Part shown: positions 33,571 to 44,178 of the stretch, piece by piece
Numbering within the stretch: position 1 is the stretch's first letter
Layout: every line of letters starts with the position of its first letter
Virus record (IMG/VR): IMGVR_UViG_3300027734_000110
Coordinates: 1-48,993 of that record
Length of the DNA: 48,993 nt
From: a virus
Reading direction: 5' to 3' (one strand)
Notes under the pieces: generated by a model
Database searches by the model: none
What the model saw: the letters and a program-made list of their open reading frames with translations, nothing else
Told to the model about the DNA's origin: nothing
Translations under genes and position numbers: made by a program

Positions 33571-34451
33571 TTCTTTCCTTCCAAAGTTGATTGATAATTG
33601 CGCCATTGCTCACACCAATGACTTACTGGGCAATAAGACATACACCGAGTACGCTCGCCCTGACGATACTCAATTTCATACTCTGCACTTAAATCTTTTA
33701 ATGCCTCGGTAGCTTTATCTTCTGCATCATATAACGACTTAGCACGGATATTGCCTTTTTTCTTAATTGCCCATACAGCTGGCTTTTCCCACATATCTTC
33801 AGGTGTGCAGTCTGGCAATACACCTGATGTTTCCATATCAAAGTCACAAGCACTATGCATCGCAATCCGCTTAGAGATATAAGCCTCACGCTGAGCCATC
33901 GGCCAGACCTTAACGGGTAATTCTTTAATTGGGGATTCTGGATAGCCTTCTTTATGGCCGGCATCGCGGCGGCTCCAATCGCGGATAATGGCCACAATAC
34001 CTAAGTCCACTATCGGTGCCTGCTTAACCTTTTCTACCAACCATGCGTAGATATTAAGTTGTAGTTCCCACTCATACTTTTGTTTCATTACCGCCCACAC
34101 GGAGGTAGTTTTGTAATCGCGGATAGAAATACCTTCTGGATGCAGGATTTGTAAATCAATTGCACCAGAGATATGCCAGCCATCTAACTCGGCATGAAGA
34201 CGCTCTTCTACTAAATGGTTCTCATCTTTGCCGTGCTCCAAGACATTATGTAGAGCGCTACCAAATAAAGAAAAAACCATATCAGAAGCATCTTGTTCAA
34301 TCTCATCATCAAACTTTCTCCGTAGTGCCACCACTTTAGGGCTGTCCAATAGCTGAGTTGCAGACAGATGAGCCTTGCCCTTGCTATAGGTAGGGCGATC
34401 CAAGACATTGATAAACGTCTGTGGAATATTAAATTTATTAGTAATTTTCAT
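33567..34451 (-). CDS. RecB/Cas4-like PD-(D/E)xK nuclease
   Basis: A 294-residue nuclease. GSALHNVLEHG supplies the motif-I His (about H68), SGAIDL the Asp (D99), IRDYKTTS the DxK (D112, K114) and ELQLNIYAW the QxxxY-like motif near residue 131. This is the order of RecB and Cas4 nucleases. Near the C-terminus CMSYCPVSHWC offers three Cys that, with an earlier Cys, could bind a 4Fe-4S cluster as in Cas4/AddB. It likely resects DNA ends for the ERF protein encoded downstream. Confidence 0.8.
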   Translation of the reverse strand: MKITNKFNIPQTFINVLDRPTYSKGKAHLSATQLLDSPKVVALRRKFDDEIEQDASDMVFSLFGSALHNVLEHGKDENHLVEERLHAELDGWHISGAIDLQILHPEGISIRDYKTTSVWAVMKQKYEWELQLNIYAWLVEKVKQAPIVDLGIVAIIRDWSRRDAGHKEGYPESPIKELPVKVWPMAQREAYISKRIAMHSACDFDMETSGVLPDCTPEDMWEKPAVWAIKKKGNIRAKSLYDAEDKATEALKDLSAEYEIEYRQGERTRCMSYCPVSHWCEQWRNYQSTLEGKK

Positions 34452-34672
34452 GAGAACAAAAAAGCCCCAAAAGTAATAAGCAAAAATGCAACCATACTGA
34501 TTAAATTAACCAGCCGCGCTTGGCGTGATTGACGCGCATACTCTGGCGTTGCTAATAAAGCCTCTTGAATAAAAATCATATCGGGATCATCAATGGGCGA
34601 ACGAATGCCGTATTCCCCGTGGCGGCAGCCAATCTTAATTCCGGTACTAGTTGTGTATGGAACTGTTTTCAT
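34448..34672 (-). CDS. Tail-anchored membrane protein (74 aa)
   Basis: I choose ATG 34672 with a strong AGGAGG four bases upstream. After a soluble part (MKTVPYTTSTGIKIGCRHGE, YGIRSPIDDPDMIFIQEALL) it ends with a membrane span (ISMVAFLLITFGAFLF). The motif-less soluble domain may face the cytoplasm. It heads the leftward recombination operon, starting about 80 bases from the divergent RusA gene. Confidence 0.6.
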   Translation of the reverse strand: MKTVPYTTSTGIKIGCRHGEYGIRSPIDDPDMIFIQEALLATPEYARQSRQARLVNLISMVAFLLITFGAFLFS

Positions 34673-34750
34673 ATATCCTCCTCTTTGTGAAAGCATATCA
34701 CAAGTCATTAGGTTGTACCCACTATAAGTCACCTACCGAGATAAATATTT

Positions 34751-35095
34751 ATGAATGTTGTTTTTTTGCCATGGCCACCCAAAGAACTATCCCCCAATGC
34801 GTCTATTCACTGGGCTAAGAAAGCTAAGTTTAAGAAGGCCTACAGGCATGATTGCTGGGCATTAGCCTTAGAAGCGGGCTTAAAAGCCCCACAAGGCTCT
34901 GAAAAGATCCGGCTGAAGATAACCTTCTATCCGCCGGATAAACGCCACAGAGACGCGGATAATATGGTTGCGGCTATTAAGTCTGGATTGGATGGTTTGG
35001 CGGACGCACTAAGGGTAAACGATAGGTTATTTTTACCTACCTTTATATTTTCTGATGAGCCCAAGGGGTTTGTTGAGGTTATAATAAACCCGTAG
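34751..35095 (+). CDS. rusA: RusA-family Holliday junction resolvase
   Basis: A 114-residue protein of typical RusA length. It starts NVVFLPWPPKELSPNASIHW, has a helix AKKAKFKKAYRHD, and strands ITFYPPDKR. The catalytic region is RHRDADNMVAAIKSGLDGLA (D68, D70), with a further acidic residue in VNDRLF (D91), the three aspartates of RusA. RusA cuts Holliday junctions to free concatemers for packaging. It runs rightward, opposite to both neighbours, with its own terminator. Confidence 0.9.
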   Translation: MNVVFLPWPPKELSPNASIHWAKKAKFKKAYRHDCWALALEAGLKAPQGSEKIRLKITFYPPDKRHRDADNMVAAIKSGLDGLADALRVNDRLFLPTFIFSDEPKGFVEVIINP

Positions 35096-35115
35096 TACTC
35101 ACGTTGAAGAGCTTA

Positions 35116-35147
35116 GGGGTGGTTACCGATTACCACCCCATTTTTTT
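35116..35147 (+). terminator. Intrinsic terminator of rusA
   Basis: GGGGTGGT (35116-35123) and ACCACCCC (35132-35139) form an 8-bp stem with an 8-base loop, then A and seven T. It lies between the convergent rusA and the polyvalent-protein gene and ends transcription from rusA. Confidence 0.85.
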
Positions 35148-38100
35148 ACAAGCCGGCTTCTTTGCGGATCTGGATTACGTCTTCTAGGATTTCATTCTTC
35201 GTTCTTTGCAGTTCTTGGACTTCCTTGCGGCGATCATCTTTAGAGAAATTAGGATCTCTTACTTCGCTAACCCTGCGAATTTCTTTGTTGATTTCTTTGA
35301 GCGCAGACTCAATTCCAGTGACATATTCATAAGCAGCAATCTCTTTCTCATGCTTATTGAAGTATTTATCAGCCTCTGCATCCTTCTCGCGTTCAATTAA
35401 CTTCATAAAAGTCTTGTGCTTAGGCTCAACCTCAGTTTTAAGATCATAGAACAGGGCTTCTGGGCCGCGGCCTACGTCCCTATCCATCAGTCCACCCCAT
35501 AGCGGATTGTCTTTTTGTTCCGCAGTTGGACGCTCACCAGAGAGCATATTAGAACCCCACATGACTACAGCGCCGTTGGTTCCAAAGATACCTCTAACCA
35601 AGTGATCCATCTCAATTGGGTTTAATGCACCACCAACAACTGCGCTAAGAATCTTGCCTAACTCAGAAGTAGATGCGTTGTACTGTTCTGCCGCGTCTAA
35701 ACCTTCCAATCCTTTTGGAGTAATTGCGCCGCCGGTGAAGAAGTTGCGGTTAAGGCCAATCTCTACGGCAGGTTTGATACCGGTAGCGATAGGATTAGGG
35801 CCAAGCAAGGAATCTATTGCAGCCTCAGACAGAGACTTGCGCAGCCTAGTGAAGTCTACTTCGTTCTTGGTGCCTTTTTTGAGAACATAGTTTGTAATCA
35901 ATTCTGGCATTGCTTTAAAGAAGTAGGCTGCAGAAGTATTCATCGGCAACAAGATGTTGTCATCTACGCCAATATGCTTGGTTAAGTTCTTAGGAATAAC
36001 AAAGTTACGGGCTTTCTTCTGGTCATCCATTTTCTCGTAGTCATCGTTACCGCCCATAATCCATGTATAAATCGTTGTCCACATGGTTAACATTGCAGCT
36101 ACCTTGAGCATGGAGCCAAACGCAGCACCGCGGTTCTTGCCTTTTAAACCACCGCCGGCCAGAGCTTCAGCCAGTACGTCTAGCTGCTGGGCATAGGCGT
36201 TCATGAATGATACGGAACGGGTAATCGCAACAACCATCTTGGCGTTACCGTGCTTCTTAAAGTCAATGATGTTATTAGATCTAATCAACGCCAATGTCTC
36301 ATCACCAGTCTCAGCCAGCACGCGTTTGTAGGTTGCTATACGCTGAGCCATATCAGAGGCATCACCAATCTTATCTAAGATATTAGTGAATTGATCTAAC
36401 TTGTTTTGCTCAATCAAACCAATCTGCTGCTTGTACTGTTGCTCTGGTGAGCGGGTATACGATTGGAAGCCACCGATACCGTAAGCTTTAAGGTGACGAA
36501 CGATTGGGTCTTCTGAATTAAGAGCGTTTAAGAATGACTTAAAAGTATCTGCATAAAGAATGGCAGAGTTCTTAGCACCTAAGCCGGAAACCATAGCAGC
36601 GGTTGGAGCATCCATGAACAGCTGGCGTAATTGGAACTGTGGCCAAGTAGTAATACCACGGCGCAGCAGGTTAGCCATGACTGCAAATATCTCAACCGCC
36701 GGCATATTGATGTTTTCCATACCAACAACTGCCTCAGCAATCAATGGATCTGGGATGTTAACAATCACTCTTTTGCCGTTAACTACGATATTTAAACGCA
36801 CACCGTTGTCATCTCTACCTTCTTCTCTGTAAAGTTTTAGTTTGTCTTTCTTTTTACCTTCGGTGTAACGTTCTGCGTACCGCGAGGCAATCATATTAGC
36901 GGCATGATTACGCATAGAGTTGCGGCCAAGAACGGCTGTGTTATGCAGCATATTGTCTAGGATGTCATCAATCTCACCTAGGTTCTCTTGATACTTTTGA
37001 ATAGCTTCATTAAATTCATCAAGATCAATCTTGCCATCAATGTAGTCTCTGGCTGCCTTATTGACAGCTGCGTTGCGTTTAAAGACTTTTTCTTTAGCTA
37101 CATTGGTTAGACTTTTAGTTGATCCACGGACAGGGGCGCTATGGACGTCATCCATCTCATCTTGGACACGCTGCCATGGAACGTAGTCTTCAATCTCACG
37201 TAAAGACTTAGCACGCTTTTTGCTGATAAGGCCAGAGAACTCCATGTTGTCAAGGTTATTGCTATTAACGGCCTGCCAGTTTTCCATCATATTTTTAAGC
37301 TCTGGATTGTCATCTTCCAGCGCGGAATAGATGTCAATGGACTCATCACTTAACTTTACCTTGCTTCTGGCAACGGCGATGTTATAGAAATCGTTCTTGG
37401 CTTTTTCTACTTCATCCAAGGCGTCATAATACGCATCGGTGCCAAACTCTAATTTCTCAGCCTTTTCTTTAGCTTTCTCTACGACACCTTCTTGCTTTTG
37501 GAAAGCATTCAAAATACTTCTGGAGCGTTTGGCCTCAAAGTAATCTTGAATCATGTTATTGGCTTCTTGGCCGCCAACGCGCTCAATCAAGTCATGCTTA
37601 GCCAACATCACATTAGCAAGGGATTCTTTAGCATCTTCAGCGCGGAACATCTGTGATTTAGTATCAAACATCAACTTACCACGCATAATGGCCTGAGACA
37701 TAATCTCACCGGAATGCAGAGCGTTAGTCAAAGCTACAGTAGCAATGGCCTTTTCTTGGCCGTCTCTGACCTTGCCGTTAAATTTCTTAACCTCGGCAAC
37801 TTCTAGTCCGCGGCCATACCAGACACCCTTAATACGTGCGTAAGTGATTGCGCGGTCTAGTTTGCTGGTCATCTTATTAACGGCCAGCATTGGGCTTTCT
37901 TTTACCGCTTTAGCTGCTTCTCTAGCCGCTCCGTAAGATCCGAGCAGCATATCCTTGACAGACTTAGAAGTCTTAAGTTTAAAGTCTTCACGGCCATCAG
38001 CTTCACGCTGGGCTAGATACTCTTGCCTTCTGTCATATTCTTCTTCAGCGTCTTCAGAATCGGGGCGTACAGGTTCATTCCTTCCTTGTCCTGTTCTTGC

Positions 38101-41100
38101 TGATAATTGCGATACCTTGTCTCCGCGGCCGCTATCATCTCCTCTAGCTGATTTGGCCCCTTTGTTGATATCCTCAAGAGACTTTGCAATATTTGTTGTT
38201 GTTGATCTTTCATATGCTTCCTTCATTGCGGTAAATGTTGATTCGTGACGAGCCAAAATATCTAAAATTGCATCGCGGTAATAATCCAATAGTCCTTGGT
38301 CAGCAAGGTACTGCTCAACTTTAATCATCTGGCCATTGTGTCCAACACCGTGATCCATGCTGCCTGTATGAGCAATTTCGTGGATCATTGTGTTTAAAAA
38401 GTTTTGGCGTACACCAAATAAAGATTTAGCACCCCAACCATAAAACGGATTTAAAAACACTCCTTTATAAGGTAGTTTAATATGTACGCCGCCGTATCCT
38501 TTGTCTATGGATACTCCACCAAAGAATAAGTTTTCTGGACTAAGGGTGTCATACCCATAAAATCCCGGAGCTTTAGCTAATTCTTCTTTCATTTCAACTA
38601 TTAAAGTGCCAAGCTCAGCAAAAAACTTTTCTGGATCTCCGTATTGTTTGCCAATTTCAACATAATCCACATTGGTATTGTTGTGAAAAATAGGCATCTT
38701 GGGGTCTTGAGTCATTTCAATCATGAACTCATCGCGAGTAGGCGCTGCTTTTTCCGCTTGGAATGTGCTAGCTTTCTTTTTTTCCTCTTCTTTTACTTTG
38801 TCATAAATGACCCTGCCTTGAACATCAGAAACAACATTGTCTTTAATGGTTATTTCTTTGGGCATTTCTGGTACTTTTGTTTGTTGACCAGCACCACGTT
38901 GATCAAATACTTTTTTAAGTTTTTTACTTACCTCAGCAACGTCTTCTCCAACCTCAATACGAGGCATAGAAACAATGCCCTCAAAACTTTCTTTTAGGTC
39001 TTTCGCTTCTTCTCCACGAGCAACACGAGAAAGATACGCACCCAACGAATCAATGTCTTCTTTAATTCTTGGTTTAAAAGATTCACGACTATTTTCAAAT
39101 GGGTAATCTTCGCTTTTGGCGTTGACGCTTGGTTTAACGTTAACGATGATGTCATAAGGAATTTTTTCATTTTGGCTCATCATAAAATGGCTTGAGTATC
39201 TACTTGGACCATTAAATTGGTAAACACCGCTAGAAAGAATTTGGTGCTTAGGGTTATCTTTTCTTTGCACTCCAAAATAAACGTCAGCGTGGCCCCAGTC
39301 AAAATTTACTTTTGTTTTAAATGGAGTAGATTCTTCATCAAAATTCATTCCAATTGGTAAAACTGTTGTTTTTGTATCACCATACGCATGGTAATTTAAA
39401 GTAACTTCAGCTGGTCCTATCAAAGGATGCTGTAATGTATCTATATGTTTTGGATCAGTATAAAAATAAATTTCTCTTACTTCACCTTTTTCAGTTGTAT
39501 AGTTTTTTGGAATTGTTACTTCAACAGTAGTTCCATGTTCACTTTTTGGCGCTGGTGATTTAATAATATTAAAATTACTGTTAGAAATATCTTCGCCGGT
39601 TGCATCAACTTTAATTCTTACACCATCTCTTACAGTATCCAGTTTGAGGTTTTCTGTTGAAACCATAAAACCAATTTTTGCTAAACCAAAACCACCGCTT
39701 GATTCTCCGGGCGGTAAATCTGTTTTATCTGATCCGGCAACAGTAAAAAATGCTTTTTTAACTGTTTCAAGACTCATACCTCTGGCATCATCTGTAATTT
39801 TTATGGTTCTTTTATCGGTATCTATATCAATTTTAATATGACCAACTTTGTATAAAGACGGAGATTTGTAATTTGAAACTGCACCCTTAACTGCGTCAAA
39901 AGAATTTTGTAACAATTCTTTAACGCTGGTTTCAACTAAATTTGCGCCGTACATATTTCGGCCCATTAAAGTTAATGTATTACCTTTGTTAATATCAAAC
40001 TCACCAGCTTCTGTGCCAAACTTTTCTGTTTCTTCTTTGGATGCTGATGAAATCAACCCTTCATCTGGACGAGACACAAACTCAACATTTTTCTTTTGAA
40101 CTCTTTGGTATGCTTTAGGATTTGTGGCGCTAATAGGTCTAAACTTAATATAGTCGCCTTCTAATCCAACCACCGTTCCGGGCGTGTTTCCAACACGGAC
40201 ATCATCGCCAACCATAAAGTCATTTAATTTTTTCTCTGCAAAATCTTCAACAACTTTATTTACATATGAACCGGGCTTACCGTTATCCTCATCTTTAACT
40301 TTTGGTGCGGACACTTCAATTGCTTTTGCGCCGGGTTCCCTAATGATAACTTTTTCACTTACTTTGCTTGGCTCAAATCCAAACTTGCTATAAAAACTAG
40401 ACAACTGCACGGCAGTCATTCCTTTTTCTTCAAGCTGTGCTGGCTCTCCAAAAAGTGTATAACCATGCTTATCTGCTACTTCCATTAAATCTGCAACAGC
40501 TTTAGTGGCTTTGCCTTTATTACGCTGCGCTGGATCTACACCAAGAAAATGCCAAACAATCTGGTCTTCATTTCCATATCCAATTTGTGGCGGCCTATTA
40601 GGGTATTTTGGATCAGCAAACAATACCTCTCCTGTACCAAAAGAAAGTCTTACGCCATCTTTTTCAATTGTTCTATATCTTGTTTTGCCTTTGCTTTCAT
40701 ATGTGCGTGGATTATCAAAGCTAAGCACTTTGTAACCCTTGGCACCCATGTCTACAAACAATGGGAAAGTTAACTTGTCGCCTTCATCGTCTAAAACAAA
40801 GTTTTTTTCTGTAGGGCCAACTAACTTTTGAAGTTGTTTAACGGTATATGGTTTAACAACGCCTTCAGGATAATTAGGGAATACCGATAACATCCGTTCC
40901 GCATCCATAGAAGTAATCTTGCGCTTGGCAATATCACTCTTTAGCTGGCTTTCGGTAGACTTAATAGTGGTATCTATTACCGCACTAAAACGTGCTTCTT
41001 CTTCACGAGCCAACTCTCTATCAAGCCTTTCGCGAGCAGCACCCAGCTCTTTATCAGATGGTTTTTCTGCTTCGGCCTCAACTTCACGCTCAAATTCAGC

Positions 41101-44100
41101 TGGGTTCTTTAAGTATCTATCAACCCGTCTTTTTTGGATCATGCTTAGTTTGACATCTTTAATGTCCAACTTCTGGAGCTTTGCATACTCCATAGCATTT
41201 TCCATGTCATTTTCATCAACCATAGACTTAAATGCTTCTTTGGCTCCAGAGCTTGGTCCACCATAAGTTGGGGCGGCTTTAGGAGTTACGGCACTAACAA
41301 TCTTAGACTGAAGTTCTTTTAAACGCTCTACGTTATTTTTAACCTTAAACTTGCCATCGCCGGGAATGCTAATAGTGACATAGCTGTCTGTAGCAGTGCG
41401 ATCCCATTCTTTATCAGTCTGTATAGTAGCGCGTTTAATAGCCTGATCAAATTGATTTTTAACCGCGGTCTTGATTTTGGCATAGTCAACTTTAGACGCG
41501 GCCTTGTCCATAGACTCTTCAATAGTCTTAGAAGTAACTGGCTCTTCTTTCTTGCCTTCAATGTGGACTTCTTTTTCTGTTGGCTTTTCTTTGGCCGCCT
41601 TAGTATCTGCAATAGCTTTTTCAATGGCGGCAATGTAATCTTTAACATTGCTAGTCATCTCTTTGTACATTAGAGACTTGGCCTGTGCACCAGTAATATT
41701 ACCAGATTTTTGTGCGTCTGCCAACAACATAGCCGCGTACATGGCGGTGCCTTTTTTAGGCTCTTTAGGTTTTGGAGCTTCTTTGGTAGCTTCTTTTTGT
41801 TTGGCCTGACGTTCTTTATTAATTTCAACTTTAGATTTTGGTTTCTCTTCTTCCGCCAAACCAATGGCTCTCTTAGCTGCAGGAGTTAGATGTGCAGATA
41901 GTTTATTTTTTACATCTTCTTTTTCTTGTACAGTAACTCCTGAAATGTTGCCATATTTTAAAATTTCTTTTTCTATTTCTTGAGCTTTTTTAAGTTCTGC
42001 TGGTGTCAAGTCTAGCTTAACAAGATATCTTTGATCTTTTATTCTTTGACCAGATGCATACCAATCGTTGCCATCTTTAGATGAAACAATATTAATTGGA
42101 ATATTTTTTTCTATTCTGTTTTTAATTAATCCGGCCGCTTCTTTATTTACAGGTTCAGCAGGTTTTGTTTCAGCTGTTGTAGGTTTGGGTGCCGGCAAAT
42201 TATAGCCAAGGAATGACCTTACCTTATCCATGTCTGGTGAATCAGTAAACCGAACAAAAGAATCTCCACCTCTAATTCCGGCAGCTTCTGCTTCTTGAGA
42301 AACGTATACTTTGTTGTTCTTTATATTAAGTAAGCCAGCCTTTTCAAATTTCTTAAGCACTGGTTTAACTTCATCGTTATATTGAAGGCCATTACCACTT
42401 CCAACAACTTGTCCAACAAAGGCTATTTCTTCAGGAGTAAACTCTTGAGGAATAATTTTTCTTGGTGGTTTAATTTCTTCTGGCGCCTTTGGCGGGGCAA
42501 CAGTCGTGGTTGTTTCGGCAACAGGCGTTGATGGAGCAGCTTCTTTTTTAACTTCTTCATTGGATTGATATCCCAATGGCTCGTAATGATAAGCTAAAAG
42601 ATCTGCATCAGATTTACCTTTTGCAAAATCTTTATTTGTTTTGATAACATGACCTTGGTCATCAAGAATATCAACTGACCCATCTTTCATTCTCATTATT
42701 TGTACTGGGAATGTTCCGGAATCTTCAGTGATTACGTTATAAGTTGCAGAAGATTGAATTGAAGATTTTTCTTTACGATCTTCTGTTGGTGCTTTGGGCG
42801 CGGCAGCTTCTGTAGGCGGAGTTACGCCACTGGCAACCAGCTCGTTTATCTCTTTAGTAATCTCGCCTTGACGTCTATTAAGATCACCAAACTCGGCTGG
42901 AGTTGCAGTCTTATACTTCTCGTCAATTGTTTTAAACTCGGCCTCTAAAGCATCAAGCCGGTCAATCTTTTCTTTGTCTTGCTCTTCAATGTCTTGGTCT
43001 TCAAGCGCTTTAAACTTGCTTAAATCTTGTGGGCCGGTCGGCGGTGTACCTGCAGGAGGAGCAGGCGGTGTAGGAGGAGCGCCTTCTACAGTAACATTCT
43101 TGCCTTGCTGTAAGACTGTTTGATCTTTTTTGAGGAAATCTGGATTGTAGTTGCGGATCTCTTTAAGGATCTTGTTAGATGCCATACCAGCACCACCCAT
43201 AACCGCGCCTTGGCCTACGGTAACTAATGCGGTATCTACAGCACCTTGGAAGAACTGTTCTAGACTGGCTTGTGGATTTAATCCAAAGCCCAAGTCGGTT
43301 AGGTATTGAGACAGGTAAGTTAATTCTTCACCGGCCAGATCTTTCATGACAAAGTTGGCTGCAGTTTTGGCTAACTCTTTTGCAGAAACGCCGGCGCCAA
43401 TGTCTTTAATACCTTTAAACAATGTAGGCAAGCCAATCCGCTCACCCAATACTTCGGCAGCACCAAACAGAGCAGAACGTGCCGTACTTTGGGCTACGTT
43501 CAATCCTTCATTACGGCTGTCGTCATAAGTTTGCAGAAACGACTGGCCAAACATTGTGGTGTACGCGGCTGGCAGTCCGGCTGCAAGACCGGTATAAATA
43601 GTAGGAACGTTAGCTAATACAGACTCGCCAATGTTTTTGGCAATCTTTAATCCGTAGTTATCTTCAAAAGTCTTTTCTACAGCGCCCTGTTCTTTGGCCA
43701 GCTGCTTACTGACGCCTTTAACGTCATCTTGATGAAGGCCGGTCATATCCGCAATCATGCGGGCACCACCTAGCCATGTTTGTTGCAATGCAGTAGATGC
43801 ACCATATGCAGCTGCTTTAGCGGTGCGCAAAGCCTTCTCTCCAGTACCCATCTCTGGAGTAAGACCAAATGTAGCCGCGGCTCTTTCCGCTTCGGTGGGC
43901 ATCTTACTAACATCAAACTTAGGTACTTCAGATAGATTTGGTGTGCCAACTTCACTAATCATCCGATTGCCCATAGGAGGAGCATCTGCTGGAAGTGTGG
44001 TGCCGGCCAAAATGCTTGGCTTAGAATCAACAACAGGTGGCGGAATAACCCATTGGTTGTTTATTAAAAACGCAGATTGACCTGCGTCATTTTTAGCAAC

Positions 44101-44175
44101 CTGCGTAGGGGCTACCCATTGGTTATCAACTAAAAATACTGTTTCCCCAGTAGCTGGATTAACTGCTCTTTGCAT
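35146..44175 (-). CDS. Giant polyvalent internal virion protein (GNAT-like, GHKL ATPase, HExxH peptidase-like)
   Basis: A 3009-residue protein. N-terminal FLxxNQWV repeats (1-45) precede an Ala/Gly-rich hydrophobic helical part (about 90-330), a Pro-rich linker, and long Lys/Glu-rich regions. A GNAT-like domain follows (VDPAQRNKGKATKAVADL near 1215), then an SH3-like strand set (VGDDVRVGNTPGTVVG). Next is a GHKL ATPase: VKELLQNSFDA (E1420, N1424), KITDDARGMS (D1463, G1466) and GGFGLAKIGF (1494). After it comes a metallopeptidase-like motif MIHEIAHTGSMDHG (H1932, E1933, H1936). A large helical C-terminal part resembles LPD38-type phage polyvalent regions, ending in a coiled coil. It is probably carried in the virion and injected. 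Confidence 0.75.
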   Translation of the reverse strand: MQRAVNPATGETVFLVDNQWVAPTQVAKNDAGQSAFLINNQWVIPPPVVDSKPSILAGTTLPADAPPMGNRMISEVGTPNLSEVPKFDVSKMPTEAERAAATFGLTPEMGTGEKALRTAKAAAYGASTALQQTWLGGARMIADMTGLHQDDVKGVSKQLAKEQGAVEKTFEDNYGLKIAKNIGESVLANVPTIYTGLAAGLPAAYTTMFGQSFLQTYDDSRNEGLNVAQSTARSALFGAAEVLGERIGLPTLFKGIKDIGAGVSAKELAKTAANFVMKDLAGEELTYLSQYLTDLGFGLNPQASLEQFFQGAVDTALVTVGQGAVMGGAGMASNKILKEIRNYNPDFLKKDQTVLQQGKNVTVEGAPPTPPAPPAGTPPTGPQDLSKFKALEDQDIEEQDKEKIDRLDALEAEFKTIDEKYKTATPAEFGDLNRRQGEITKEINELVASGVTPPTEAAAPKAPTEDRKEKSSIQSSATYNVITEDSGTFPVQIMRMKDGSVDILDDQGHVIKTNKDFAKGKSDADLLAYHYEPLGYQSNEEVKKEAAPSTPVAETTTTVAPPKAPEEIKPPRKIIPQEFTPEEIAFVGQVVGSGNGLQYNDEVKPVLKKFEKAGLLNIKNNKVYVSQEAEAAGIRGGDSFVRFTDSPDMDKVRSFLGYNLPAPKPTTAETKPAEPVNKEAAGLIKNRIEKNIPINIVSSKDGNDWYASGQRIKDQRYLVKLDLTPAELKKAQEIEKEILKYGNISGVTVQEKEDVKNKLSAHLTPAAKRAIGLAEEEKPKSKVEINKERQAKQKEATKEAPKPKEPKKGTAMYAAMLLADAQKSGNITGAQAKSLMYKEMTSNVKDYIAAIEKAIADTKAAKEKPTEKEVHIEGKKEEPVTSKTIEESMDKAASKVDYAKIKTAVKNQFDQAIKRATIQTDKEWDRTATDSYVTISIPGDGKFKVKNNVERLKELQSKIVSAVTPKAAPTYGGPSSGAKEAFKSMVDENDMENAMEYAKLQKLDIKDVKLSMIQKRRVDRYLKNPAEFEREVEAEAEKPSDKELGAARERLDRELAREEEARFSAVIDTTIKSTESQLKSDIAKRKITSMDAERMLSVFPNYPEGVVKPYTVKQLQKLVGPTEKNFVLDDEGDKLTFPLFVDMGAKGYKVLSFDNPRTYESKGKTRYRTIEKDGVRLSFGTGEVLFADPKYPNRPPQIGYGNEDQIVWHFLGVDPAQRNKGKATKAVADLMEVADKHGYTLFGEPAQLEEKGMTAVQLSSFYSKFGFEPSKVSEKVIIREPGAKAIEVSAPKVKDEDNGKPGSYVNKVVEDFAEKKLNDFMVGDDVRVGNTPGTVVGLEGDYIKFRPISATNPKAYQRVQKKNVEFVSRPDEGLISSASKEETEKFGTEAGEFDINKGNTLTLMGRNMYGANLVETSVKELLQNSFDAVKGAVSNYKSPSLYKVGHIKIDIDTDKRTIKITDDARGMSLETVKKAFFTVAGSDKTDLPPGESSGGFGLAKIGFMVSTENLKLDTVRDGVRIKVDATGEDISNSNFNIIKSPAPKSEHGTTVEVTIPKNYTTEKGEVREIYFYTDPKHIDTLQHPLIGPAEVTLNYHAYGDTKTTVLPIGMNFDEESTPFKTKVNFDWGHADVYFGVQRKDNPKHQILSSGVYQFNGPSRYSSHFMMSQNEKIPYDIIVNVKPSVNAKSEDYPFENSRESFKPRIKEDIDSLGAYLSRVARGEEAKDLKESFEGIVSMPRIEVGEDVAEVSKKLKKVFDQRGAGQQTKVPEMPKEITIKDNVVSDVQGRVIYDKVKEEEKKKASTFQAEKAAPTRDEFMIEMTQDPKMPIFHNNTNVDYVEIGKQYGDPEKFFAELGTLIVEMKEELAKAPGFYGYDTLSPENLFFGGVSIDKGYGGVHIKLPYKGVFLNPFYGWGAKSLFGVRQNFLNTMIHEIAHTGSMDHGVGHNGQMIKVEQYLADQGLLDYYRDAILDILARHESTFTAMKEAYERSTTTNIAKSLEDINKGAKSARGDDSGRGDKVSQLSARTGQGRNEPVRPDSEDAEEEYDRRQEYLAQREADGREDFKLKTSKSVKDMLLGSYGAAREAAKAVKESPMLAVNKMTSKLDRAITYARIKGVWYGRGLEVAEVKKFNGKVRDGQEKAIATVALTNALHSGEIMSQAIMRGKLMFDTKSQMFRAEDAKESLANVMLAKHDLIERVGGQEANNMIQDYFEAKRSRSILNAFQKQEGVVEKAKEKAEKLEFGTDAYYDALDEVEKAKNDFYNIAVARSKVKLSDESIDIYSALEDDNPELKNMMENWQAVNSNNLDNMEFSGLISKKRAKSLREIEDYVPWQRVQDEMDDVHSAPVRGSTKSLTNVAKEKVFKRNAAVNKAARDYIDGKIDLDEFNEAIQKYQENLGEIDDILDNMLHNTAVLGRNSMRNHAANMIASRYAERYTEGKKKDKLKLYREEGRDDNGVRLNIVVNGKRVIVNIPDPLIAEAVVGMENINMPAVEIFAVMANLLRRGITTWPQFQLRQLFMDAPTAAMVSGLGAKNSAILYADTFKSFLNALNSEDPIVRHLKAYGIGGFQSYTRSPEQQYKQQIGLIEQNKLDQFTNILDKIGDASDMAQRIATYKRVLAETGDETLALIRSNNIIDFKKHGNAKMVVAITRSVSFMNAYAQQLDVLAEALAGGGLKGKNRGAAFGSMLKVAAMLTMWTTIYTWIMGGNDDYEKMDDQKKARNFVIPKNLTKHIGVDDNILLPMNTSAAYFFKAMPELITNYVLKKGTKNEVDFTRLRKSLSEAAIDSLLGPNPIATGIKPAVEIGLNRNFFTGGAITPKGLEGLDAAEQYNASTSELGKILSAVVGGALNPIEMDHLVRGIFGTNGAVVMWGSNMLSGERPTAEQKDNPLWGGLMDRDVGRGPEALFYDLKTEVEPKHKTFMKLIEREKDAEADKYFNKHEKEIAAYEYVTGIESALKEINKEIRRVSEVRDPNFSKDDRRKEVQELQRTKNEILEDVIQIRKEAGL

Positions 44176-44178
44176 AGT

